DNA of 64,000 nt, from assembly GCA_947561395.2 (NCBI GenBank), contig OX387190.1, positions 39,730,392 to 39,794,391 on the forward strand. The letters run 5' to 3'. Below, piece by piece: positions 44,939 through 56,506 of this stretch. The position numbers and the translations under genes are program-made. The stretch's first letter is position 1. The number at the start of each line of letters is the position of its first letter. Below the pieces are notes generated by a model. The model searched no databases. It was not told the origin of the DNA and saw nothing but the letters and a program-made list of their open reading frames with translations. This DNA is from Buxus sempervirens (lineage: Eukaryota; Streptophyta; Magnoliopsida; Buxales; Buxaceae).

Positions 44939-47900
44939 TCAGTATGCTGCCCTAGAAGATTCATCCAATGTGTTCCAGTATCTGTTTAGGAACCATGCAG
45001 AATCAGCTTCTACACCATATCTATCTTCATTTCGGTGCCAACTGAAGTACGCATGGGTACGATTCTTGATATCGAGTATGCCATGACCATAACTGGCTTC
45101 ACGAAATGCCGAATACTCTGGCTGCGGCTCAGTCATGCTGCATCATAAGTCAAAACCATTAACTTTACATGTAGCTAAGTATAGGAGGCACATTTTGAAA
45201 ATCAAATATTATAAAAGATCAAATCTAAGAAATTAGTATATGAGCATATATTTACTATCGTCTTCTTAGCTTACTGCGTTGCCAATCCTTCTATATTTCC
45301 TCCATCACCAATGGTTACGTATACAGGTGCAGATTGATCATTTACAGGAGTGCACAAACCATTTACAATGTTGTATGCAATGTTTGATACGCGTTCCTGT
45401 TTAAAAATATTTTGGTGATAAATAATGGTAGGAGAATTGATTCTATGGCAAACGCAAAAAGATTTCACAGGAGTGAGCAGAAGCACTAAAATCTTTGATC
45501 CTCAAATGAAAATTGTGTACTTAAGTAGAAAATATGAACAACCCTCTTCTAAGTAGTGAGCTTTTGGCTTTTGAATTTAGGAGTAAGATTAGGTTTAATA
45601 GAATCAAGTCCACTCAAGGACTGATTAATCTGATATTTCATTGATACTGTTCACATTGTCAGATCATAACATGTAAAAAAGGGAAAGCCATTCCAATGAA
45701 AATGACATTTTGAACAGAGAGGTAAAGGCTGTGGACTTACAGATCGTTCGTAGGCATGAACATGACCAGCAAAGACAACATCAACTTTGTACTTAACAAA
45801 CCAAGGCTCATATATTACTCTCATGCTTTCGCCTTCCATATAGTGCGTCTTGTAGCTATTATACCATGGACAATGCATAAGTACAATCAACCATGGCGTC
45901 TCCCTTCTGTTCACTTTAGGAAACTCCTGTTCAAGCCATTTGTATTGGGGAGTGTATTTCCCGATAAATGAAGGAAAATAAATGTGATCATCTTACTTAT
46001 ATTTTTCTAATTAGGCAGTTAAGTGATTTACATTTACCATATTTTTACAATATAATTTTAGAGCACATAATCATTTTAATTGTTATATAGCCTTACCATA
46101 AGAAGAATACGAGGCCAAGATAATGATGTAGGCTGAACCTCTCTTGATTGAGTACCAAAAGGGAGTGGTACTACTCGATGCTTTATATGGCACATGATAA
46201 CGATGTGTATAAGGTTTGAAGGGTATGGTTTCACCCTGCAACAAACTTGCCAATATTTGATAAATTCACAAGCTTTATTTGTTATCCAAATCTTTGTAAT
46301 TGCATGTGATATTCTGATTGAAAATTGAAACAAGTACATCTGTTCATGAATAAAGGGCAGGTAAGATAATATTAATGAACACCCTGAATAAAAGGGCAGG
46401 TAATTCCCAAACCAGATCATAAGAATGGAAAACTTCTGCCTACTTACAAGTCTATTAAAAAGGTTGATGATTACTTACATTTAGAGAGGAAAGATGCTAA
46501 ATTACTATGGTAAATAGATCATAAAACAGAACTTGTTCTAATCAATAGTTGGATAGATCATTTTACAAGAATAAATAGTACACACAAAAGGAATGCAAGA
46601 TATAGTCACATTTCAAGCACGAAAATACAGAATTAGTTCTATGCCCTTTTGATTCTGAACTTCAAACATTTTCCAACCAAAAAGGGAAAAAAAATTCAAG
46701 AGTTAAAACTTGTCAACAACTGGCTTACATTAATGACATATGCAGAGTAAAAGAAGAGCATGTCATTCCTAATTCCTTTTAGAGCTAGAAATGCTTTCTG
46801 CATACTGCTTCACTTCCAACTATTTAAACTTGGTAGTTGGTATAGATTTGGTACCTTTCTGTGGTATAACATCCCAACTTTTTCAAGCAGTGATGAGACA
46901 AAATTAGTTATTGAAATAAATAATTTTATCCATGTCAACTATATTCTTCCCATCTTTCATAATATTGTGTTATATAATTGTTTCTTGTTTGCAACATCAA
47001 GAATGCATTTGAAAACACCAACAGCTTCTAAATGGACAAAGAATTTTGCATTACATGTAAAGCAAACTAATGTCTTTCAGAAATTCATATATAAAACCCT
47101 CAAAATGAAGTACTTGTCACGAAGTTAGCTCATGAAATATGGTAAGTGAACTACAGTAGGAAGCATTTCCTAGCAACAGAACATGTCGATTTCAACAATT
47201 GGTCTTGCAAATTTCAGATAAGAGAGGAAATCATACAATTTCAGGAGCAAAATCAATCTCATGGTTTCCTGCAGTCCATATCCAAGGTTGATAAGCAGCA
47301 CTTCTCTCCACAAATCTACCCCATGTATCCCACCTAACATTGTCATCAAACGGATAGTCATCTGCATAAGAGAGGTCACCAACAAACAACAATGTCTGCC
47401 CCTTTGCAGGATTTAACTGATAATGAGTAAGTGTTCTATTTGAATCATAAGTCTGACCAAGATGCCCTGCAAAAAAAATGATCCATAAAGCGAGATTAAG
47501 ATGAAAAAAGAAAAAGAAAACCATGTCAGATTCATGTAGAGATATGTACATGCTTGTATTGGAACTAATCATGTAATTGTAAAACGTCAAAAGAAAGTTC
47601 AAGACAAGTATTAGAAATCACAACTTGGATAGTCTACATGGTTAGCAATATAGTAATATGTTGCAGCTTATGTTTTTCAAATAAATTGCTGAGAAAGAAT
47701 TACCTATGAGACCAAAAGTACAAGGAACATCAGGGCCAGCTCTAGGAGGTGTTCTAAACCAAAACTGCCGCACAGTTTGTCCAATTCCAACCTCATAGTA
47801 GTACTTGGTATCAAACTGCATATAAGGCAGAAATAACGTGTCATCTCTTAGTTTAACACAATGAGACTGTATTATGCAAATAAGGATACTGAAATTATAA

Positions 47901-48754
47901 TGTCATGCAAGTGGGAAAATCAGATCAAAATGGCTGGTTGACCCTCACCTCTAAATCTTCTATGGTGCAGTGATGAATATAACCAGAAGTGTAGTTATAG
48001 AACCTATAAGTAACTACGATGCCCCCAGCACTGTTCTTGTCTTTACTCTTTTCACTCCAGTAAAGCACTGTATTTGAACCAGGCTCGTCCTGAGTGACCC
48101 AAGAAACGATTACTCCCTTCCCAACATGATCCCCTTGTGTTATATGTACCTTAAAACACAAACACCCAAATAGCAGAGGGTGAGTCTTGACGATTACTTT
48201 CAAATTTTCAATCCAGTAAGACTAAAAGGAAAAATATTCAATAATTTGAAGGGGACATAAAAAATCACTAATTTTAATGTTAAATAAAACCAAAAAGAAG
48301 CTCATTTTTGCTTCATTATTTGTCAAACCAAAATTACAAAAACAAGAAAGGGGGGAAAAAGGAAAAAGAAAAACAACAGCAACGAAACGAAAACAAATTA
48401 AGAAGCTAATATTGGGAAACTTAAGAGAATTAAGAAGAGGGACAAATAACAGTTAAGGGAAATAAAAAAACTGGAAGTCCCAAGATGGAATACCAAAAAA
48501 AAAAATTTTTGATGCGGAATTTAATCTGTTGTTAGAAGAAATCACATGAACAGTAGGAGGAAGAGGCATACCTGTTGAGGAGCATTATAACCAGGAGGTA
48601 CTCGAAAGACATCGCTGTCCAGTGGCATATCAACACTGAACTCAGCCTTTCTAATGAAACTGCTTGTTATTCCCCCATTGCACAAGACTACTGAATCCAA
48701 AACCAAACCCCCAAGAAGAAGGGCAACAACAACAGAGACCTTCCACGCGCCCAT
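44939..48754 (-). pseudogene. Purple acid phosphatase, probably degenerate copy
   Basis: Eight exon-like blocks (48572-48754, 47949-48149, 47704-47815, 47237-47466, 46097-46235, 45741-45961, 45275-45396, 44939-45137) would make 468 residues with a signal peptide and the full PAP layout. Two lesions stand out. The first metal ligand is lost: GDLG is GHLG, with His at residue 167 in place of Asp, from GGG CAT where the sister gene has GGT GAC. The acceptor of intron 5 is CG instead of AG (TTTATCG before GGAAATACAC), and no nearby AG restores the frame; retaining the intron brings a stop within a few codons. The other ligands (D196, Y199, N233, H318, H355, H357) are kept and the exons have no stop. 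ATG 48754 is chosen for its good context; 48778 is an alternative. Confidence 0.8.
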
Positions 48755-50372
48755 CGTAATCTTCACACCCAACTTCATCTCCCCAAATGAAGTCATTACG
48801 ATTCTCGTTGGGAAGACGATGCAGAGAAAATATTGTTGGCTTTTACGATCACGCTGTCCCTTCCCACGAAGTCCCAAGTTTGAGAGGTCTTTCCAAATTG
48901 AAGCGAAACCCCAGTCCAGAGTCTTCATACTCGAGCATCCATCTACTTCCTGATTATTACTGCATCTGATACCAGTGGAATATCCAGTCCATGATACCAG
49001 AATCAACACAATTTTTTTTTTTAGTTCCATCAAAAAAAACAAATTCAGAAAATCAATCACTTAAACAGAATTTTGACGTTTGAAGGTTTGATTGGGCCAT
49101 CTCTCTCTCTTAATCGCGGTAAGGAATGTCTATGGGGCTGGATCGGGAAGGAAGGATCCTAGCCTGGCCCTAAATCATAGCCCTAAAACATATGTAACAT
49201 GTTTCAGAAATGGTTTGGGCTAACTTGAGAGGCATTAAAATCACATATCATGCCAACCCAAACTGGATCAAAATTTGGTGGTTTAGCAGCTCGGGTCATA
49301 TATTACCAGCTCGACCTAATGCCAGCCTTTCCGCACAGACGTAACTGGCATCCTGCTTGTCCATTGTACAGAGAAACAGGCATTGGCAGGCGTTTAGTTC
49401 TTTGACGTCGGTTATCTGTCTCCACATGATTGGAAACTCACATCACATATCCAAGGGTTTTACTTGATCTGACGCATTAATGAACTTATAATGGTCCTGA
49501 TCATATAAAGATAAAAAAATTTTGAGAAAGACTTTATATTCTATAAAAATTCTCATACGAAAATGATCCTTAAAAAATTTATAAACTTTTGAAGATTCTG
49601 AAATGGATGGAAAGCTGTGGTCCGTGGACAATAAACCCAGTTCATGTAGTGTTGAGACGGCAATTGGAACATTCAAAATTTCTTCTCTTTTATTTTCATA
49701 TCCTCTCTCTAAAAGTAAATTATCCCTTTCATCGTGATCATCTAAAGTTGGCTTTTCGTCAGTCGTTTTGTAAAATAGTAAACCACATTTTCTAATAATT
49801 CGCTTTCCATTGAGACTGAAGCAGTCCATAAGATTAACACGTTACATTCCAAAAGCTGTTTTCAAACTTTATACGACCGTTACACGTTCTGAAGATTGAT
49901 TCTGTTGCCAGCTTTTCTCTTGCTCCGACTCGTTTTTCTACTCCTTTTGAATAGATTTTTAGGCCCAATGCATCCTTCCAGAAACTGTAAAAGCATAGCT
50001 TTAAAACCAGATGAGTTCCTGTGCTTCAAACCCGCCAAAAGGCGTCTTTGAAGGAAGTATTCGAATGAAGAGGGCGAGAACCCTCCAATCCACCAACCAA
50101 AATATGGTACAGTGTGCCGGCTGCACTAAATGACAATAAGACGAGTCAAAGCATCACCCTTTTAGTAATGAATGGATTTCAGTTATGTTTATTCAAATTA
50201 CGACCCACTCCTCTATAAGAATATGTGTAACAACTAGTCTCCTTAGTACCCTGCATAATATAACAAGTATCCATCCGAGAAGAAGAGGCTCTACCATTAT
50301 TAATCTCAAGCGTCCATAGACGAAATTGTAGGAGCAATCGAGTCGGCACAGAAAGCCTTGACTCAACAATCC
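48755..50372. other. Intergenic between PAP and NPF genes
   Basis: This should contain two divergent promoters. A 128-codon minus-strand frame at 49443-49829 has no recognisable motif. No other feature is supported. Confidence 0.4.
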
Positions 50373-52810
50373 ATGGAGATGATCGAGGAAGCTAACAAGC
50401 TAAATGGGAAGGTAAGTTCAACCCATCTTTAATTGAATGCAACCATAATCAGAAGGATGGTTACCTTCAAAACATCATTAATTTTCATTGCTGATATATT
50501 GATTCTTTGTAGGAGGGGATCGATTACTCATCAAATACGGCAAGGTCGACGACGTTGGTAAGCAATGGTTGTGTTGATAATCGTGGGAGAATTGCAGATA
50601 AGCGAACAACCGGAGGATGGAAGGCCTCGCCGTTCATCATAGGTTCACCTTACAGCTCTGCAATTTCTTTAAATTCCTATTGTTGTTGTCTTTGCTTTGT
50701 ACTCGTCTAGCTTAGCTACATGTGCTTACACTAAACCGAGATGTGTGTCCTTGCTGTGCTGTTGTAGCGAACGAGGTCGCAGAGAGGCTGGCCTTCTTTG
50801 CAATTGCTGTGAACATGGTGACTTTCCTGGTTCGGGAGATGCACCAGTCACTTCCAGATGCCGCCACCCACGTTACCGACTGGATCGGAGCTGCGTTCGT
50901 GCTAACACTCTTCGGAGCCTTCCTTGCCGATGCTTATTTGGGCCGATTCAGGACCATCATCATCTTCACCTGTATTTATGCAATGGTAAAGAAAAGAGCT
51001 AGCCACACCCATGTTTATATAAGGTTATACCAAAAAAAAGAGAGTACAAACTAAAGAAGGGCCGGCCGGCCGGCCCGCCTAATTTATAACCAAAATCCCA
51101 TTTCAATCTGGCCTTTTCCTTTGTTCATGGGCTTCTTAAAACTGAACTGAGCCAAGAACTCTGAACAGAGATATTACCTCATCAAAATAAAATTCAGCTG
51201 TTCATCTCTCTCTGATCACATGTTTTGTCGTGTTGTTTTGGTTTTGGCCGTCTCAGGGAATGGTTATGCTGACACTCTCGGCTTCCATAGACAGCCTACG
51301 CCCTCCACCTTGTGTGGGCAGGGTCTGTGCACCTGCAACAAAACGCCAGACAGCTTTCCTCTACGGTGCACTGTCCTTGATAGCTCTCGGTACCGGTGGC
51401 ATCAAGCCATGTGCGTCGTCTTTCGGGGCCGACCAATTTGACGAGGCCGACGAAAGGGAGGCCCGGAGGAAGTACGCGTTCTTCAACTGGTTCTTCTTCG
51501 CCATCAACATGGGCGCACTCTTGGGTATTACATTGCTTGTATATGTACAAGTAAAGGCAGGATGGACTTGGGGCTTCGGAGTTCCGACCGTCGCAGTTAT
51601 CTGCTCCGTCATTATTTTAGCATCTGGGGTTCCGTTCTATAGGTACCAAAAACCAATGGGCAGTGTCTTCACAAGGTTCCTTCAGGTTTGTGTGGCTTCT
51701 GTGAGAAACCATTATAGAGGGATTGAGGTAAGAGCAAATATAGAGCTGTACGAGGTCAAGACGAAGGAATCTGCAATCTTAGGTGCTAGAAAGCTTCCGC
51801 ACACGACACAATTCAGGTGAATGTGAATCATTGAATATCGAGCTATGGTGATCAAAATTTATGTAAATTAATTACTGAAATCGTGAGGGAGGACTAATTA
51901 ACTTTGTTGCCTCGTATTGCGCAGGTTCTTGGATAAGGCAGCAGTTATAGCAGACCCAGAGCCAGAGGAAGGCAACATCAAGAGCCGTTGGAGGCTTTGT
52001 ACCGTCACACAAGTGGAAGAATTCAAATCTTTCATTAGAGTTCTACCTGTTTGGGCATCCACCATAGCCCTCTCCATCTCATTCGCTCAACTCTCCACCT
52101 TCTTCATTAGCCAAGCCACGATCATGGACCGAAAGCTTGGCTCCAAATTTGAAATCCCCGCCGGCTCTATACCAGTCTTCAGCGCCGTCAATGCACTCGT
52201 CCTTGTTCCCGCTTATGAACTATTCGTGGTCCCATTCCTCCGCCAGAAAACCGGTCACCACCGTGGCATCAGCTCATTACAACGTATAGCTGTCGGCCTA
52301 TTCGTGTCGATCTTCGCCCTGGCTTCAGCGGCTTTAGTAGAGAAGAAGAGGAGAGAAGATTCTAAGCCACTGAACATGAGTGTCTTCTGGCTCCTCCCTC
52401 AGTTCTTCCTCATGGGTAGTGCCGAGGTGTTCACCTACGTGGGACAGTTGGAGTTCTTCTACGACGAAGCATCAGATGGGAGTCGGAGCATTAGTAGTGC
52501 AATGTTCCTTAGTGAGATTGGGATCGGTAGTTGGCTGAGTACTGCGCTTGTTAAGATCATAGAACGCACCACCGGAGGCGAAGATGAAGGTTGGCTGAGA
52601 AACAATCTAAATCAAAGCCGGCTTGATTATTTCTACTGGGTGTTGACTGCTATCAATGCCGTTAATTTCTTGATATACTTGTTTGTCGCATGGAGCTACA
52701 AGAGTAGGGACTGTTCAAGCGGCAGTATGAGCAACGAAGCCGCGTTGGTTCAGTTGCGTGGTGCGGTTGAAGCAGGTGATAAGGGGGATGTCCACAGTAA
52801 CGTCTATTAA
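50373..52810 (+). CDS. NRT1/PTR family (NPF) transporter
   Basis: Five exons (50373-50411, 50513-50642, 50768-50985, 51257-51816, 51925-52810) give 610 residues, the usual NPF size. These are twelve-helix, proton-coupled major facilitator transporters for nitrate, peptides or hormones; the substrate cannot be told from sequence. The proton-coupling ExxER motif (EVAER) is at 59-63 after GGWKASPFIIAN. Other NPF signatures are LGRFRTIIIFTCIYAM, LSLIALGTGGIKPC, SSFGADQFDEAD, YAFFNWFFFAINMGALLG and FLDKAAVIADPE. The hydrophilic loop between helices 6 and 7 contains KLPHTTQFR. The C-terminal half contains SVFWLLPQFFLMGSAEVFTY. All splice sites are GT-AG and the gene looks intact. The subfamily was not settled. 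Confidence 0.95.
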
Positions 52811-53342
52811 AGAGATCTTTTAAATTCTTAAGAAATGTTAATCCAATTTGATTAATGTATTTATTATATCATGTCCGATTTAAATTTAAATCACTCGATT
52901 CCCCTTCTTTACTGGTTTTACTTCTAAAAGCTTCAAGAACATATCAGGACCCACATCAAAGTATAAGTATCAGGCGAACTCGATGGATTTTCCTTGAGTT
53001 CATTGGCCACAGGGTTTTTACCTGATGATACAATCTCCTTGTGCAGTTGCTCATCTTCGGACTGTGATTTGGGGTTGTGGTTACCTGCTATTGCTGTTCA
53101 TCTTTGTTAATATTTCCTGTATGTCTGTTGTTATGTTTATTGTAATGGCTTCGGCCTTTTTTGATGTATCAGTTCTCCTTTTGAATGCAGACTAGTTTTG
53201 GCTATTATCAAAAAAAAAAATTTATTGGCATCTCCAATCCAACGTAACTGACTTTAATACAAACAGAGCTTTAATACAAACGGAGCTTTCTGACTGACTT
53301 TAGTTGCTTATCTTTAAACTATAGTTAGTTAGGGTTTCTACA
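52811..53342. other. Spacer between convergent NPF and WAT1 genes
   Basis: Facing 3' regions of two genes. An A run at about 53210 and AT-rich DNA are present; no gene is seen. Confidence 0.45.
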
Positions 53343-55129
53343 TCAAACATTTGGCGTGGAAGAAGGAAGGAGTGGCTCAACTAGAGCTGACTTCATGTGC
53401 CTTGTGGCCCCCCTGTTGCTTTCCTGCTCCGCGGAGGAGGGAATCGACTCAGCCGTTTGTTTTGCCACCTTTTGCTCTTCGCTTTTTCCCCACAGGACCA
53501 TGTACAATCCGGCTATGATCAGCACTGCCCCGATGATCCTGCGGGTACAAAATAGAAATTAGAAGGAACCCTACCCTGGTCAAGAACTGCACTCAGAAAA
53601 ATACAATATAAATCAAAGATGTGATTTTGTGTTTGATTGGGACTCACCCTCCCAAGTAGAACTCTTCCCCTAGGGCGATGGATGCCATAATAGCGACAAC
53701 CAAAGTCTGTACAGGTTGGTATACTGCCACGAACACTGGGCCTCCTCTGTCAATGCACCAAATCTGTATAGCGAATGCAATCCCGGAAGCCACCACTCCC
53801 TGCCACCAACAAACAACCCGTCTCACTGTCATTTTCACATCTTCAATTCAAAATAAATAAATCTGCCCAACTAAGAAAAGTCACCTAGAAATAAGGCAAT
53901 TTGGCCAGAAATTAAGAAGCCCTCTGTCTCAAACTCTCCTCCTCAGAAGTATATTACGACTGAGCCTTGTTCAGTCGCTTACACAGGAAAGCAAAGAAGA
54001 AGATAATGCGATTAATTAGTTAAAAGTGTTACAGACCGCATAGATGAGACTGAAGAGCTCGCCGCCGGAGTGAACGAGCCAAGCTTGAGAGTCTCTTTCG
54101 AAGAAGGCTGCGATTGCAAGAAACTGTAGGACTCCGAAGAAGCAGGTGTAGGAGGTGACGGAGAGGCGAGCGGGGTATTTCTTTAGGACAGGTGCCTGTA
54201 AAACTAGCCAGCTTGACCATGAGAGACAGTGGCCGATGAGGTAGATACAACCCAGGGTCCAGCTCTTTCCCTTGGCGTCTCCCAACCAAGGCAATGGCGC
54301 TGCTGTTTGGTGTAAAGGAGGACTTGGCATGAATATCGTTGGGCCTTTGTACAGAGTTATCACCGATGCTCCTGCAACACAAAACAGCGTCCCCATCACC
54401 TTTGACACTCCGTCTTTTCGGTTTAAACGTACTTTCTCTATCCTGGCACACAACAACTAACATAAGAAGCCTATGATGCTCTGGAAGGAATAGAAGCAAG
54501 TGATAGCAGAGAAGCTTGCCTGAGTGAAGCGGCCATGAGAAAGGTTAGTGCCGGGACAGAGTTTTGTATGGCAGAAGCGAAGGTGGGTGATGTGTTGTCC
54601 AAACCCAGCAAGTAAAATCCTTGATTTGCTGTTATTCTGCCGACGTACGAAATTAAAGGAATCAAAATGGACTTTGATAATCATAGTACTTAAAAAATAT
54701 TTAACCTTTTTCCTTTCATGTTTCTTACCCGACAAGCGCTAGAAGGAAGAACTGAACAAGAAATGACAGAGTGAGTTTCGGCCTATCTTTTCTGGAAAAA
54801 AAAAACGGAGAAGAATGAGAATGCGGAACTCTGTGTGAGTGAAATAGAAGAAGAAAATATAGAGTATATTATTTAACGTTAAAAGAGATCGAGTTTGGAG
54901 AAATCAGGTACTTCTCTAGAAAAAAAGCAAAGGGTACGAGCAGAAGCAGAGCGATGATGTTTCTATAGACGGGGAACACAATCTTGCTGATTCCCATATT
55001 AAGAGCAGCTCGTGATACGACGTGAAACCCCGCGTAACCGAACTGCAAGGCCAACATGGCCAGATGCAGCTGGACTCGTTCGGGAACGGAGAACATTCTT
55101 TTCACCCAGGCAGAGCCACTGCTAGCCAT
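53343..55129 (-). CDS. WAT1: WAT1 (WALLS ARE THIN 1) auxin transporter
   Basis: Six exons (54912-55129, 54729-54791, 54520-54636, 54037-54442, 53648-53799, 53343-53538) give 383 residues, against 389 in Arabidopsis WAT1. It is a ten-helix EamA/UMAMIT protein of the tonoplast that exports auxin from the vacuole and is needed for fibre secondary walls. Clear blocks are LQFGYAGFHVVSRAALNMGI, ITANQGFYLLGLDNTSPTFA, GTLFCVAGASVITLYKGPTI, LGCIYLIGHCLSW and SGIAFAIQIWCIDRGGPVFV, followed by MASIALGEEFYLGG. ATG 55129 (MASSGSAW) sits where WAT1 proteins start. Intron 3 has a GC donor (CACTCAG then GCAAGC), a tolerated minor class. The intron 4 donor, GTCTGTAA, is weak. Confidence 0.95.
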
Positions 55130-55685
55130 CGAGACGGGAAAATTAGTGACCCAAAGATAGAGCTCTACTAAACGGAGAAACCAAGTGAAGCTGTGGAGTG
55201 CCAGGGGGAGAAATCTGAGGATGTAAATATACTTGAACGGATACAGTGGAAATTCAGAGAGAGTGGAGTGGGGAGGGTGTCTGTGTCCCACAACGTGCCC
55301 TAGATAGACGTAATGTCAATTGTTATGTTAGTACCCTTCAAGTTCAATTCCTTTTTGTTGCCTCCCGTTATACTCTTCTTTCCTTTAGCCGATAAGACAG
55401 CCCCATCGATCGAGAGAGATAGAGGTTGGTCAAAAGAGTTTCTGTTTGGCGCCATGCCACTAACGATGATAATTGAGGAAAGTCTGGGCCGCCATTGATA
55501 GATAGCGCGCACGAGGGGGGGCGGTACACCAAGTGTCCCCATACCACATGAATACACAGGTGATCACCATCTCTCACACGATCTAAGTTTTACATTTCCT
55601 CCACCTTTCACATGTATCTGTGATACAAGTCTTATTTGTCTCTTCAAATCGTATTAATTGGAAGATCAAAGAGACAAGGAATCTA
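55130..55685. other. WAT1 5' region
   Basis: The 5' UTR and promoter of the minus-strand WAT1 gene should lie here. The open frame continues upstream of ATG 55129, but that part shows no WAT1 similarity. Confidence 0.4.
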
Positions 55686-55887
55686 TCTATACTATTAGTA
55701 AAAGGAGGAGGGAGAATATTTCTTCCAGATTTTGGCTTCTTTTTTTTTCCCAACTATTGTCCTCCTCAATTAAAACAATCCGAAACTATAACCGCCCCAT
55801 TACTCTTTCCACATTCGAATTTAAACTCTTATTTATATATTGCAATTAAGGGTACGAGGATGTGCAGTATGCACGTGCCACCACTAA
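55686..55887 (+). mobile_element. Complete miniature Helitron (202 bp)
   Basis: The 5' end TCTATACTATTAGTAAAAGG and the 3' end CACCACTAA match the Helitron pattern TC...CTRR. A 5-bp-stem hairpin (GTGCA-GTA-TGCAC, 55862-55874) ends 13 nt before the terminus. The element sits exactly between A (55685) and T (55888), with no target duplication, as Helitrons do. There are no coding sequences, so it moved by using a partner's Rep/helicase. Confidence 0.85.
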
Positions 55888-56458
55888 TTAACGATAAAAG
55901 GACCTATTTGAGGAATAATGTTAAAAATCATCCTTTCAGGCTGTTTTTCACTTCGAGACTATTATTGGCAAAATACAAGAACACTCTTTGAGTTTTAAGT
56001 TGAAAAATAAAATTCCTTAAGCACTCCAGTGACTTACAGCCATGCTACACTGATTAATGCCACATACGAGTCAATTCTTTGACCATTTATCTTGAAGGCT
56101 TTAAAACAAAAGGTTAAAGCAATTAAGCATCTGTTATGTGTTTGGCTAGGCTATCAATTCAGAGAGCTACGGCCGCTCATCTGATCTTCTGCAGAAATTC
56201 TTTCCCTTCTTTAACTTTTTGTGACAATGATAGTCAAGGTGACTTTGAATGCTCAGTCTCACTCAGATGCTGCACTGGAGTAAAGAGGATTTCCATCCCT
56301 GTAGAAAGTGGAACTTCCATTAATGCGACCTACATTTAAAGTTACCAGCACCCATAGTCCCCATTATTTCCCCTTCTATCATCCAAACTTTTCCAAATTT
56401 GATCTTCATATATGGTTCAGCCTAATTTCCATAATTCAAGAAGGAGAAAGATGACAGG

Positions 56459-56506
<48 letters not shown>

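Noticed and set aside
48778-48796. Earlier ATGs for the second phosphatase
   Set aside because: They add residues before the hydrophobic signal peptide that the sister gene lacks; ATG 48754 has a stronger context.
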